Assembly (NCBI GenBank): GCA_943737045.1
Contig: CALSFV010000499.1
Location: 16,967-80,966, forward strand
DNA from: Parapristionchus giblindavisi
Taxonomy: Eukaryota > Nematoda > Chromadorea > Rhabditida > Diplogasteridae
DNA length: 64,000 nucleotides
Reading direction: 5' to 3'
Made by a program: the position numbers and the translations under genes. Position 1 is the first letter of the stretch. Each line of letters starts with the position of its first letter. The notes below the pieces were generated by a model, which saw nothing but the letters and a program-made list of their open reading frames with translations, searched no databases and was not told where the DNA came from. Shown piece by piece: positions 1-10,505 of the stretch.

Positions 1-209
1 CAATTGAAGTAGGTTATAGCCCCCTCTCACCTAACTTAGTATCTCATCTGCGAGTTAGAAAGAGTGAGAGGAAGAGGAAGAGAAGAGGAGAGGAAGGAAA
101 GAGAGGTAAAAGTATAGAAGTATGGGGTATTATAATTGGATTCACTTACTCAACTCATAAAGTATATCGTTTTAATAAATGAAACAATGTAATGGATATA
201 TGATTATAG

Positions 210-3098
210 GAATTGTAATCGTACATTTAAACCATTGACTCAATTAATAGAAGGAGTATTAGATCTTACTTTTGGTGCTGCTCTTGATGGAGGATATGTA
301 TGTGAAGGAAGGTATAAGATTATGATTAAATAATAAATAAATAAATGATAGAAAGATGGAGTTCTAGTCTATTCATCTCTCATACAGTTATGATCATAGA
401 CTCCATTGAATGTGTTCACTCAATTCTTTAATCTCTTGTACCCATCTGCAATACTTAGAGTTAGTACTCTATGGGAATGGTTATCTCTTCATCTTCTCAT
501 TCTTATTCTAATCATCTCTATCTAGAATGAGTACAACATTCCGATATATTTCAGATGTATCAATCCAATATCAGATTATCTCTATCATCCAAGTGAATGG
601 AAAGAGCTTCCTCTTATGGTTGATTGTGATGTTGTTGAAGCCAGATGTACTAGAAATGGTTTGTCCATTTCAAGCTTTCCAACCACAAACATTTTATTAG
701 TCACTTTCATTTTCATCTTTTGATTAGTCATTTTTCTCGCAAACGATATAGCTGAAATGAAATGAATTATATGTTTCAGGATCATTGGAAGTAATTTATG
801 AGTACATGCACACTCAAATAATGCCAATGTAAGAAGATAAATATCAAAGACAACCTCATCATATTATTTCATATTTCCAGGAAGACTAATGTCGATTCTA
901 AACAAAGAACAAAACAAGACCCCAATAAACCGAATGTTTATATTGTTTTATTCGATTCTATTGCTGATACGCAAAGTATACGGTAAGAAATGTTGATCTT
1001 TGATCTTTACTATTATATTCATTAAGATCATTCCCAAAGACTATCGAATATATCCAAAAGAGATTCAATGCGACAAGAATCAGACATATGAACAAGGTTA
1101 TCGATTATTTGTATTCCATCTACCGTAATCTGAATATTCCAGGTAGGAGATAACAGTCGTCCGAATGGATATGCTTTTCTTCTGGGTAAGTGCCATTTAA
1201 TATCTCAATTTGCATAAATGTTGTTAAAGGAGAATTAGCGTATTCAATCAATAAAGAGATCTTTGATGTTCCGTCTCTCAATGGAACTCGATCTTATGAT
1301 GAAAGTTGTCATACTCCACTTAATCCCGAAGGTAAATTTGAATCAATCCATGTCTCGATTTATTCAATCATTGATTCAGATAACTTTGTTTTCTCTCGTT
1401 TTCGTAAACATGGATACCGTACAATGATTGCCGAAGATTGGGCACAGGTGAATCATTTTTCCTATTTCCTTCAAATCAATAAACAATTAGTTATTATTCA
1501 GGGAGTCTTCAACTACCCCAAATGTATTGGATTCAAACATAAGCCAGTAGATCATTATATGAGGTATGATCGATCAATAAATCGATACATATAATGATTG
1601 ATCGATTGTAGACCATTCCATCTTCGTCTTGAGGAGAAAGTATCTCCAGTTCTACTCAAATCAATGATGGGACCTCCATATTGTAGAGAACCACATATGG
1701 ATCTAATGGAATACTTCAATAAATTCGTTAGAGCTTATCCAGGTTTCACCTGTTTATGATATTTATCGAGTCTTATTAGAATCTTTTACTTTAGATGATC
1801 CAAAGTTTGGTTTCATATGGATGTCAGTTCTATCTCATGATAATCCTAATCTTATCTTTCATGCTGATAATTATGTTCATGATTTCTTCGAGAAAAATGC
1901 TGATGATGTATGTTTCAAAATTATTTCTTAAAGATGAGCCGTCTTTAGAAGTCTTTCCGACTTTTTTTAGAAAATCCGCTTTTCCCTTTCCATATTCAAA
2001 TTTTCACTATTTTAGCAGTGATAGTGAATACATCCTCATCTCATTCATATAATCATTTCAGTTCGATAATTCATTCGTATTCTTCATGGGAGATCATGGA
2101 CTTCGATTCGGAAGAGTATGTATACCATCTTTGATCTTTGATCTTTTACCTTTTATCTTTGACCTTTAATATTTGTAGCAGAGAAATTCTGTAGCAGGTC
2201 GTCGTGAAGTAAACAATCCAATGTTGCATATGATCGTTCCTAAACATCTTCGATCTACGCTCGAAAAGGTATTTTATATCTATTCCTTTACGCCCGATAC
2301 CCATTTTCGTTGAAGAGATTGAATATAAATTCGAAAGAACTATTAACAATGTTTGATCTTCATGCTACATTCGTCGATATTGCTGAGGTATTCATATCTA
2401 TTCATTCTTCATTCATCAATCAATATTCTTAAAGTATCAACCAAAAGTGAACTTCACTGGAGACAATTTCATTCATATTCCATCTCCAATTGAAGGTATT
2501 ATTTGATCTTTGATCTTTGATCCAAATGAATGCCTCATAGGATCGTCAATTCTTCGTCAATTGAATCCTTCATTACCTCGTAATTGTCGTACTCTTCCTA
2601 TTCCATTCGATTATTGTCCATGTGAATTCACTCTAAAACCAGTCAAGTAAGAAATCATATACTTTACTTTTTGTGTCTTCCGTCCAAGTGCTTTCATTAT
2701 TTGACCATCTACGAATACATTTACATTTTAAGTAAATCCACAGAATCTTTAATGGTTTAAAAAAGAAAAAAATATATATAATTTAATGTTTAGTTGTATC
2801 CAGCATTCTCTCCAAAACCGTGATATGTACATAATTTAAGAGATGATTGGATATCAATGAAGATGTCTGATTATGTAGTCAATCTAATGAATGAAGAACT
2901 CAAACAATTCGATCTTCTATCCCATTGTTCATCATTACAAGTTGATAAGGTTTATTACTATTAGTATTTTTCCGTTTCAAAATAAAATTATTTTTCAGAA
3001 ACCAGAAGTTGTTGAATTTGTTCCCATAGGGGAAACTCATCTATATAAGGTTGAGTTCACAGCCAAACCGGGGAAAGGACGATTTGAGGTTGCACAAT

Positions 3099-3165
<67 letters not shown>

Positions 3166-3401
3166 ATTGAAATGATCTCTTATAGACCCTAGTTCGGGCT
3201 CAAAATGCAACAGATCCTTCCACTTACAAACTCGCAGCTCCTAACTTCAATCGATTGAATGCATATGGACATGTAATCAATAATTTAATTATTTATTAAA
3301 ATGATATCATTCAGGATGCCGATTGTATTACTCGAGCCCCACAGAAACCATTCTGTTATTGCAAGAATAATGCACAGAAAAAGAATAACCGAAAAGGATA
3401 A
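210..3401 (+). CDS. DUF229 domain protein (5' end missing)
   Basis: About 16-18 short exons encode a DUF229-type protein, a nematode-expanded family with a sulfatase/alkaline-phosphatase-like fold and no established reaction. The first clear exon begins at 210 after a TATAG acceptor and reads a Cys-containing segment (NCNRTFKPLTQLIEG). Later landmarks are NVYIVLFDSIADT (about 930-975, the conserved N-x-x-x-x-x-x-DS strand), RNSVAGRREVNNPMLH, FVFFMGDHGLRFGR (about 2070-2115, the DHGxRxG motif), FDLHATFVDIAE and a Cys-rich end (DYCPCEF; FCYCKNNAQ) with stop TAA at 3399-3401. No convincing signal peptide or start codon is visible, so the gene probably begins upstream of the window. The exon near 350-430 is uncertain. 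One intron holds a (TA)n tract. Family call firm, substrate unknown. Confidence 0.85.
3104..3160. repeat. (TA)n microsatellite in a DUF229 intron
   Basis: Nearly pure AT dinucleotide tract of about 57 bp inside the intron between the exon ending GRFE and the exon starting TLVRAQ. It creates a spurious IYIYIY reading frame. Confidence 0.95.
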
Positions 3402-3576
3402 TGATTATCTTCATATCTTTTTCTTTATTGCAATATATTATTGAATACTTTAATCAATCGGGTTCATTTTCTTTCTTCAATTCCAATTTATTTTATGAGC
3501 TTTCTCTATCCCTTCCATCTTATCCCTCCTCTTATCTCAAACAACATTAGGAACGTACCCGTCTTCCACTAGTGTA

Positions 3577-3827
3577 CACCTATTTTGACGAATATCAGAT
3601 AAGCACATTTTCTGAAAGCCCAAAAAAATTCAGAATCTGCATCTTGAGACAAGTAGAAATCTACAAGGCTTTATTTTTACTTTTCTTTTGAATTTCGAGA
3701 GATATATTGAAAAATGTAAATTTTTACACGTTTTTTTTAGTTTTTGAAAAATCGGCGAAGAAAAAAATCGATCAAGTAGCATCGGCTTTCAGAAAATGTG
3801 CTTATCTCGTTTTCATCAAAATAGGCG
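3577..3827. mobile_element. TA-flanked palindromic MITE (mariner-like)
   Basis: A 251-bp stretch with imperfect inverted ends of about 43 bp: CRCCTATTTTGAYGAA at the left reads back as its complement at the right, and both sides continue through AAGCACATTTTCTGAAAGCC. It is bordered by TA on each side (3575-3576, 3828-3829), the Tc1/mariner target duplication. It lies between the convergent DUF229 and ferric-reductase-like genes, in their 3' flanks, and fills much of the 550-bp gap between them. No coding capacity. Confidence 0.75.
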
Positions 3828-3951
3828 TACGGAGTTTGAGGCCGTTCTTACGCGAACAACGATATGATATGATCTTTGCTCTTCATAGATGGATGAATAA
3901 AGAGATTACATAATTAATTAATTCATAACTTTATCAGTATAGAAAAGTTAA

Positions 3952-6900
3952 TCATAAAGTGAAACCATATCCAATATAAGATTCTACTAGCATCCAAGTT
4001 AGAACTGCAACTCCTGCTATAGATACCAATAGATTCATTATAATAAAAAGAGGAGTTATTGAAGATAATTGAGATGATGTTGAACCCTAAACTAGAATAT
4101 TTTATTGATTTGAAGCTATTCTTCTCAACCTCTCTCTTCTCATTTCCTCCTCTAAATCTTTGGAAATATTCGCATATCAAAACTATGACGATGAATATTC
4201 CTGAATCAATTAAATGGTATTCATTACAGTATCCTTTCTTACCTATGATTAGAGTCATAACATGTTTAGGCCAATGTCTATAGAATGTAGTTAATCCTAT
4301 CTTCCCTAATGGTAATGCCAATGTACATGTTGTTGCTGAATCATCATTATTGTTTTGATATTGATTGATTTGATAGACTAACATGCACATATCCATGCAG
4401 TTGATCCAAATAACCAATGTAGCCAATTGAAACAAGATCTCATTGAGGAATCTTTACCTGGACGGAATACACCCAGCAAAACCTATTCAATTGAAAATAT
4501 CAATATATTGATAATCACTTAAAATCTAACTTGTAAACACATAAACGAGTAAGTGACAGTGCCTATGATGGCATGTAATTGACCTTGATAATCCTGTAAA
4601 TTTGAGGATATTGAAAGATCGATAAATCGATAATCTAACATCTGTGGTACAAGCTATATTGCATGTTCTAACTTCCCATCCTGCTATATAATATATGATG
4701 AAGAACGCTATGGTAGCACAGATAAAGGCAATTATCATTAATGGACGATGTAACTGAAAGAAGTTACTGTAGAATACAGTGGATACTGTAGATAATGTAC
4801 AGATTACGGTAGTTCAAAGTGTCGGATAGATAACTTACAGCCCACCATAGAGGTGCTCCACAACAACAATTAGTCTGAGATGGTTTAAGATATCTAGCAG
4901 ATAGAATAGCTGTAGATCCAAATATCCACCATGCTGACATCATTAATACTCCTTAATTTATATATTATGATAGCAGTACTTGATTCTCGATACCATGAGA
5001 AATGGCGAAAGAATGTTTGAGTTTACGTGGTGGAATACTTTGATGAGCAGATGAAGAAAGAATTGCTGAAGATGAAATTAATTTCAGTGAAGGAATGAAG
5101 AGATGTCATGTGTTGTATTATACTTCTCACAGAAGAAGACTATGAATATTAAACTTACAATAATTACAATTTGTACAGAATGATACAGGAGTCGATGATA
5201 CCCATGGAAAGAACTCAGAATCTGTTATATCATGAATTATCTTTTCACGAGCTGAAATTAGAAATTATTTAATAGAAAAGATTCTAGAGAGTTGAGAGAT
5301 AGTTGATGTAAACTAACTATCTGGATTAGCATATCCTCTTGCTAGTAACAGATGATAAGATGTATTCCCAGAGATATCATAAACCTTCAATTATTGATTG
5401 ATTATAGATAGATATAGGGCAGATCAACCTTGAAGAGAAAGTCAGCATTTCCCTTTAGTCGAGCCCCGTGATTCCATGTTCCCTGAAAGAAAAATTAAAG
5501 ATTACATCATCGCCAATTTTGGAACGAAGTTATGACATTTGGAAATTTCGTATTAGAGAATTTTCTGTTTCATAGTAGGACCCAATTGTCTTCATAGTAG
5601 GACCCAATGAGTCCTCTATGGGTGGTGATCCTCAGAAAGTGGAATCGATGATAAACACAAATTAACATACTCCACAAATTAATCGTCCATCATCCCTCGA
5701 CACTACCGTATTCGTGATGAATCCACTCGGGACCTGAATCTTTTCAAATTACGATATAATTAGTTCAGAATATCAACATACAACAGTGACAAGTTCATTC
5801 TTTGTTTTATCATTCCATGAAACTCTGAATATTCCAGTTCCATTTAGTCCTGAGACACATTCAAGTACTGTATCGAGATCCTTCAAATGATTAGTTATAT
5901 CTCATCCGGATATTCAATTCATCAAAACATACCACGCATCAATTTCCTATTTTTTTACTACAGTGCTCGACATAATGATAGGACACCCCTAAAATTTTGT
6001 GATTCCGGCCGAATGGTGAATGGAAATCAAATGATGTATATACCATTTGTATCCTCTCCTCGGATAACTAAGGTTGCCCACGTATGAGTAAATTCAATTT
6101 CCCGTTCAACGAGAAAATAATAATATTTCGAAATTTTACCGTGACATAATGATAGGACACTCTGATTTTTTTCAGAAGTTACTTTTTTTTCAAACTTCTG
6201 CATAACATCAACGGGTCAATAACAGGTTAGTAATCAATCTTATGGTCCTTCCTCGAGAATGGACCGAAGATGAGATAGGGCATCCTCCTATAGAGGACAG
6301 AAATCACTTGAGGCTCGATGTCGCCCAAACACATTTTTGATGACAGCCTTCAACTCGGCAACGGATGCATACTGTTTGGTGTTCTTGTGCACACAACTAA
6401 CCAGGATGCCCCATATATTCTACATGTGGTTTGCATCGGGATTGCACGTAGGGCATGGAAGAACTGTGATGTTCTTGACAGCGAACAATGGTTTTGAGGG
6501 GCTATGACAAGCATGGAGGAGCTCTCTTTATGGGAGATCTGGTGGCGGGCATGGCTCTTCATCATGAACGGAACGAGGGTAGTCTGATGCATCATCTGAT
6601 ACTCAGCATAGTCCATCCTGCTGGAGTGGAAGGAGATGGGTGGCTTCTCGAATTTTAAGGACACGCCCCAGTACGGTACATGATATTTTTTTCAAATTTT
6701 TTTAAAATACCGGTTTCTCATTGCATTCACCGATGATAAGAAGTTCAATCACAATAGTCCGGACGGCTATAACTGCTTCTGACATGAGTTCCTCAAGGAA
6801 CCGCGTAATTTTAGCTGGAGGAAGTTCAGACATGTTCAGGGGCGTGTTCTTAAAATTCGACAAGCCGCCCATCTCTTTCCGCTCCAGCAGGATGGACTAT

Positions 6901-9900
6901 GCGGAGTATCAGGAGATGGACCAGACTACCCTCGTTACGTTCATGATGAAGAACCGTGCCCGCCACCAGATCTCCCAGAAAAAGAGCGCTTCCATACTTG
7001 TCATAATCCCTCAAAACCATTGTTCGCAGTTAAGAACATCATAGTTCTTCAATGCCCTACGTGCAATCCCGATGCAAACCACATGTAGAATATATGGGGC
7101 ATCCTGGTTAGTTGTGTGCACAAGAACACCAAACAGTATGCATCCGTTGCCGAGTTGAAGGCTGTCATCAAAAATGTGTTTGGGTGACATCGAGCCTCAA
7201 GTGATTTCTGTCCTCTATAGGAGGATACCCAATCGCATCCTCGGTCCATTCTCGAGGAAGGGCCATAAGATTGATTACTAACCTGTTGTTGACCCGTTGA
7301 TGTTATGCAGAAGTTTGAAAAAATAGTAACTTCTGAAAAAAATCAGGGTGTCCTATCATTATGTCACGGTAAAATTTCGAAATATTATTATTTTCTCGTT
7401 GAACGGGAAATTGAATTTACTCATACGTGGGCTACCTTAGTTATCCGAGGAGAGGATACAAATGGTATATACATCATTTGATTTCCATTCACCATTCGGC
7501 CGGAATCACAAAATTTTAGGGGTGTCCTATCATTATGTCGAGCACTGTATAATTTGAATGAGAGATGAAAGAGACGATTATATTAGTAAGAGTGTAGTAC
7601 TATTTCAACAAAATGATATTGTTGCTACACATATATGTTTAAAAAGGGTAAAAAAGGGGGAAACAGATACAAGATATGCCACGAACAGCAGACGTTCATG
7701 TTGATATGAACCAGTGGGATTCAGTAATTATAATTATGTTTTTAGTCACCAATCTTTACCATTTTCTCATTTGTCGATATTCCGATTGCATTCCACAATG
7801 TAGCAGAATTCATATTCATCTTTGATATATCCGTTGAGAATTCAAATCGAACTCCCGAATTTGTTCGTTCCCATATAACTACAATGTGATATAGATGAAG
7901 GAGAGAATATGTAAATGGAGTCTGTCTAATAGAGTCTGCCCCGTCAAAGATCGCAAATAAATATGACTGGATGTCTGCACAAACTGCTCTCATTTACTTG
8001 TACTTTCAAATGCCATCGCATCTTTCTGATAAACGATAAATTAAATTAAATCAAAGTAAACTATTTCTACTAATCTAAACTCAATTCAATCACTTCCTAC
8101 TGTACACAAAAGACAAAATAATATCACGGGTCTCCCGTAAAAGTGTATCAAAATCTCCCCCTGTTGCCACTAGGAAAAATTTTTCTCTCGGATTTGGATG
8201 AAAGTCGAATGGTGGATGTGGTTGGGGGTCATGAGAAGACTTATCGACTTGATTTGGCCAAAATCGCAGATTATCGATTTTTTGTGATCTACCACGGAAA
8301 TTGCCATAACTCGGTTCATTTTCATCGTACAGAGACCGGACAGGAGTCATTCGAATCCCATTAGTATGCTCTACAAAAAAGGTTTTCGGCACACAATGGC
8401 GGAAAACCCGTCTTCAATGTGTTTCACCCAAAAAACTGATTTTTCGATTAGAAAAGTGACTGTTTCTCGAAAATTTCTCAGAAAGATGATAAATTTTATT
8501 GCACCAGTGGATTCGCCGCACCAGATATAGGGTACGTATGTAGTTCATTTGACTCATCTCTGGCTTCGGGACATCGAAATATAAATTACTCCCGGACTTA
8601 GTCATTTTTTTCAAAAAAAAAAATGGTTTTTTGACCATAAATCGCTTCAAATTGGTCGTAGACACTATTTTAAAAAAGGAAAATGAAGCTCTCAATAAGC
8701 ACAACAAAATATATTTATATGATTATCACGCTGGAGATCATCATTCCCGAGCTATAATACGATTTTCTCAATTTGAAGGAAGAATCCGAATTTCCGTTAT
8801 CTTTGTTTACATTCAAGATTTTATTATTAGTAACATAATTTTATCAAAAAAAGCATGAGTTAGATACTTTTACGCAACTTAAAAAGTTTACATAGAATAG
8901 AAATTGAGAATGGAACGGCGGATTCATTTACTGATCGAATACGAGTTCACTGGATATGTCAGGGCCATCATCCGTGAACAGATTGTTCTTCTCATTGTGA
9001 ATCCAATCGTAGATCTCATTAGGGGTGATAATCCGACGCGTGCGCTGCCACTTCATCCTCGGCGAATGCTCCATACTCATCTGCCTCCTTCTCCCACTCA
9101 TTGATGTAGTTCTTGACGAGCGCCACATCTCTTTTGATTCTGCCCCCCGTCACTGCCTTCTTCTTTTATTCTCAATTATTCTTCTATTCTCAATGTATTT
9201 TCAACTTATTCTCAAATATTCTCAATTTATTCTCAATTTAATTTATTCTATCTCTGTAAAGGATGCATGGCCACGGCCCGATGAACCATAGCGAGGGAGT
9301 AGAGGACAGCGGAGTACGGGGGCTTAGCTCAGTGGTAGAGCAGCCGACTTGCAAGCGGAGGGTCGTTGGTTCGATTCCTTCAGTCTCCATCGACTTTTGC
9401 GCACTCCTCTGACATGAGAGACTTACAATCTCTACATCTCTGTATTCTCAATTTCTATTCTATGTAAACTTTTTAAGTTGCGTAAAAGTAATCTAACTCA
9501 TGCTATTTTTGAAAAAAATTATGCCACTGATAATAAAATCTCGAATGTAAACAAAGATAACGGAAATTCGGATTCTTCCTTCAAATTGAGAAAATCGTAT
9601 TATAGCTCGGGAATGATGATCTCTAGAGTGATAATCATATAAATATATTTTGTTGTGCTTATTGAGAGCTTCATTTTCCTTTTTTTAAAATAGTGTCTAC
9701 GACCAATTTGAAGCGATTTATGGTCAAAAAACCATTTTTTTGAAAAAAAATGACTAAGTCCGGGAGTACTTTATATTTCGATGTCCCGAAGCCAGAGATG
9801 AGTCAAATGAACTACATACGTACCCTATATCTGGTGCGGCGAATCCACTGGTGCAATAAAATTAATCATCTTTCTGAGAAATTTTCGAGAAACAGTCACT

Positions 9901-10505
9901 TTTCTAATCGAAAAATCAGTTTTTTGGGTGAAACACATTGAAGACGGGTTTTCCGCCATTGTGTGCCGAAAACCTTTTTTGTAGAGCACACTAATAGGAT
10001 TCGAATGACTCCTGTCCGGTCTCTGTACGATGAAAATGAACCGAGTTATGGCAATTTCCGTGGTAGATCACAAAAAATCGATAATCTGCGATTTTGGCTA
10101 AATCAAGTCGATAGGTCTTCTCATGACCCCCAACCACATCCACCAATCGACTTTCATCCAAATCCGAGAGAAAAATTTTTCCTAGTGGCAGGCGCTCATA
10201 CACTTTTACCGGAGACCCGTGATATTAGTATTGACCTGAAGTAGTACAATTGCTTCCTTTATTCACTAAATGACATCCATTGGGAAGAATCATACAACCA
10301 CGAGTCTCTCCACATCCTTTTGATACCACTAAAAAAGTAAAAATATTTCATTATTTTAAAATATTGCCAAAAGTTCCTGAACAATAAGACAGCGAATTAC
10401 ATGGAAGAAGGACTAATATAATATAAATATAAACTAACTGGAGTAATCGTATTGTAAGGAATACTGTAGATATGATATGAAGAGAAAGAAAGAAGAGATA
10501 TTCAT
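3952..10505 (-). CDS. DOMON plus cytochrome b561 protein, ferric-chelate-reductase-1 type
   Basis: A multi-exon membrane protein. The ATG at 10505 opens a hydrophobic signal peptide (MNISSFFLFISYLQY). Next is a Cys-rich exon (GCGETRGCMILPNGC, about 10338-10230) and a DOMON domain (RFEFSTDISKMNM, LWNAIGISTNEKM, near 7750-7870; ECVSGLNGTGIFRVSW near 5860). Then comes a cytochrome b561 membrane core: ILSARYLKPS, QLHRPLMIIAFICATIAFF (about 4700-4760), HAIIGTVTYSFMCLQ (about 4515-4565), LGVFRPGKDSS and CFNWLHWLFG. The last membrane segment ends at stop TGA (3954-3952). His in LHRPLM, HAIIG and NWLHW fit heme ligands. Such proteins move electrons across membranes, typically to reduce ferric iron. 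Two TA-flanked transposons sit in its introns. The exon next to element 2 (around 7985-8025) is uncertain. A pseudogene is unlikely because every exon is open. Confidence 0.82.
5961..7547. mobile_element. Palindromic Tc1/Tc3-like transposon with decayed transposase
   Basis: The 1587-bp element begins CAGTGCTCGACATAATGATA, ends with the complement, and is flanked by TA (5959-5960, 7548-7549). The two arms (5961 to about 6672 and about 6837 to 7547) are inverted copies of about 710 bp around a 165-bp centre. Each arm has a terminal and a subterminal copy of CATAATGATAGGACAC about 173 bp apart, resembling the paired transposase-binding sites in Tc3 inverted repeats. Plus-strand translation from 6727 to 7260 shows Tc1-type transposase pieces (FTDDKKFNHNSPDGYN; NIWGILVSCVHKNTKQY; AELKAVIKNVF) broken by stops and frameshifts. 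The other arm has the same 3' half inverted. It is non-autonomous and lies in an intron of the ferric-reductase-like gene. Confidence 0.85.
6727..7260 (+). pseudogene. Tc1-family transposase remnant
   Basis: The C-terminal half of a Tc1-like DDE transposase can be followed in order: FTDDKKFNHNSPDGYN, then KEPRNFSWRKF, KPPISFRSSRMDYAEY (frame change), CNPDANHM-NIWGILV, the Lys-rich CVHKNTKQYASV and a terminal RILGPFSRKG. At least three stops and several frame changes interrupt it and the N-terminal DNA-binding half is absent. The inverted arm at 6300-6660 carries a second broken copy on the minus strand. Confidence 0.75.
8928..9190 (-). other. Short protein-like remnant in the loop of element 2
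   Basis: The minus strand has two overlapping open stretches without a family I recognise: one reads VTGGRIKRDVALVKNYINEW then EKEADEYGAFAEDE and stops; another reads ITPNEIYDWIHNEKNNLF and ends DGPDISSELVFDQ. A single frameshift would join them. Their higher GC and charged, amphipathic composition suggest a decayed coding fragment carried by the element, but chance cannot be excluded. Confidence 0.3.
9318..9389 (+). tRNA. tRNA-Ala(UGC)-like sequence, probably degenerate
   Basis: The 72-nt sequence folds as a tRNA. The 7-bp acceptor stem includes G3:U70 and discriminator A73, both alanine identity features. The D-arm (GCTCAGTGGTAGAGC) and T-loop (GGTTCGATTCC) give A- and B-box matches. The 7-nt anticodon loop CTTGCAA has anticodon TGC. 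The anticodon stem and the T-stem each have two mismatches, so it is likely a pseudogene or a tRNA captured by the surrounding transposon rather than an efficient decoder. Confidence 0.6.

Larger units (their letters stand above)
8121..10225. mobile_element. Large palindromic TA-flanked element with tRNA-like sequence in its loop
   Basis: Terminal sequence ATATCACGGGTCTCC at 8121 is matched by its complement ending at 10225, with TA on both sides (8119-8120, 10226-10227). The arms (8121-8911 and 9444-10225, about 785 bp) are near-identical inverted copies with a few indels. The loop (8912-9443, 532 bp) is unique, less AT-rich, and contains a tRNA-like sequence and short protein-like stretches. 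No transposase is recognisable, so this is a long-inverted-repeat, non-autonomous foldback-type element. It sits in an intron of the ferric-reductase-like gene between the Cys-rich and DOMON exons. Confidence 0.8.

Noticed and set aside
3923..4435. Single 170-residue minus-strand protein
   Set aside because: The frame runs through introns. Splicing at GTAAG...TTCAG and GTTGAG...TTTAG instead yields the clearly hydrophobic C terminus of the cytochrome b561 gene.
8090..8392. 100-codon frame and its partner at 9963-10244
   Set aside because: The two are inverted copies in the arms of the same transposon, with shadow frames on the opposite strand. No domain is recognisable and there is no sign of a functional gene.
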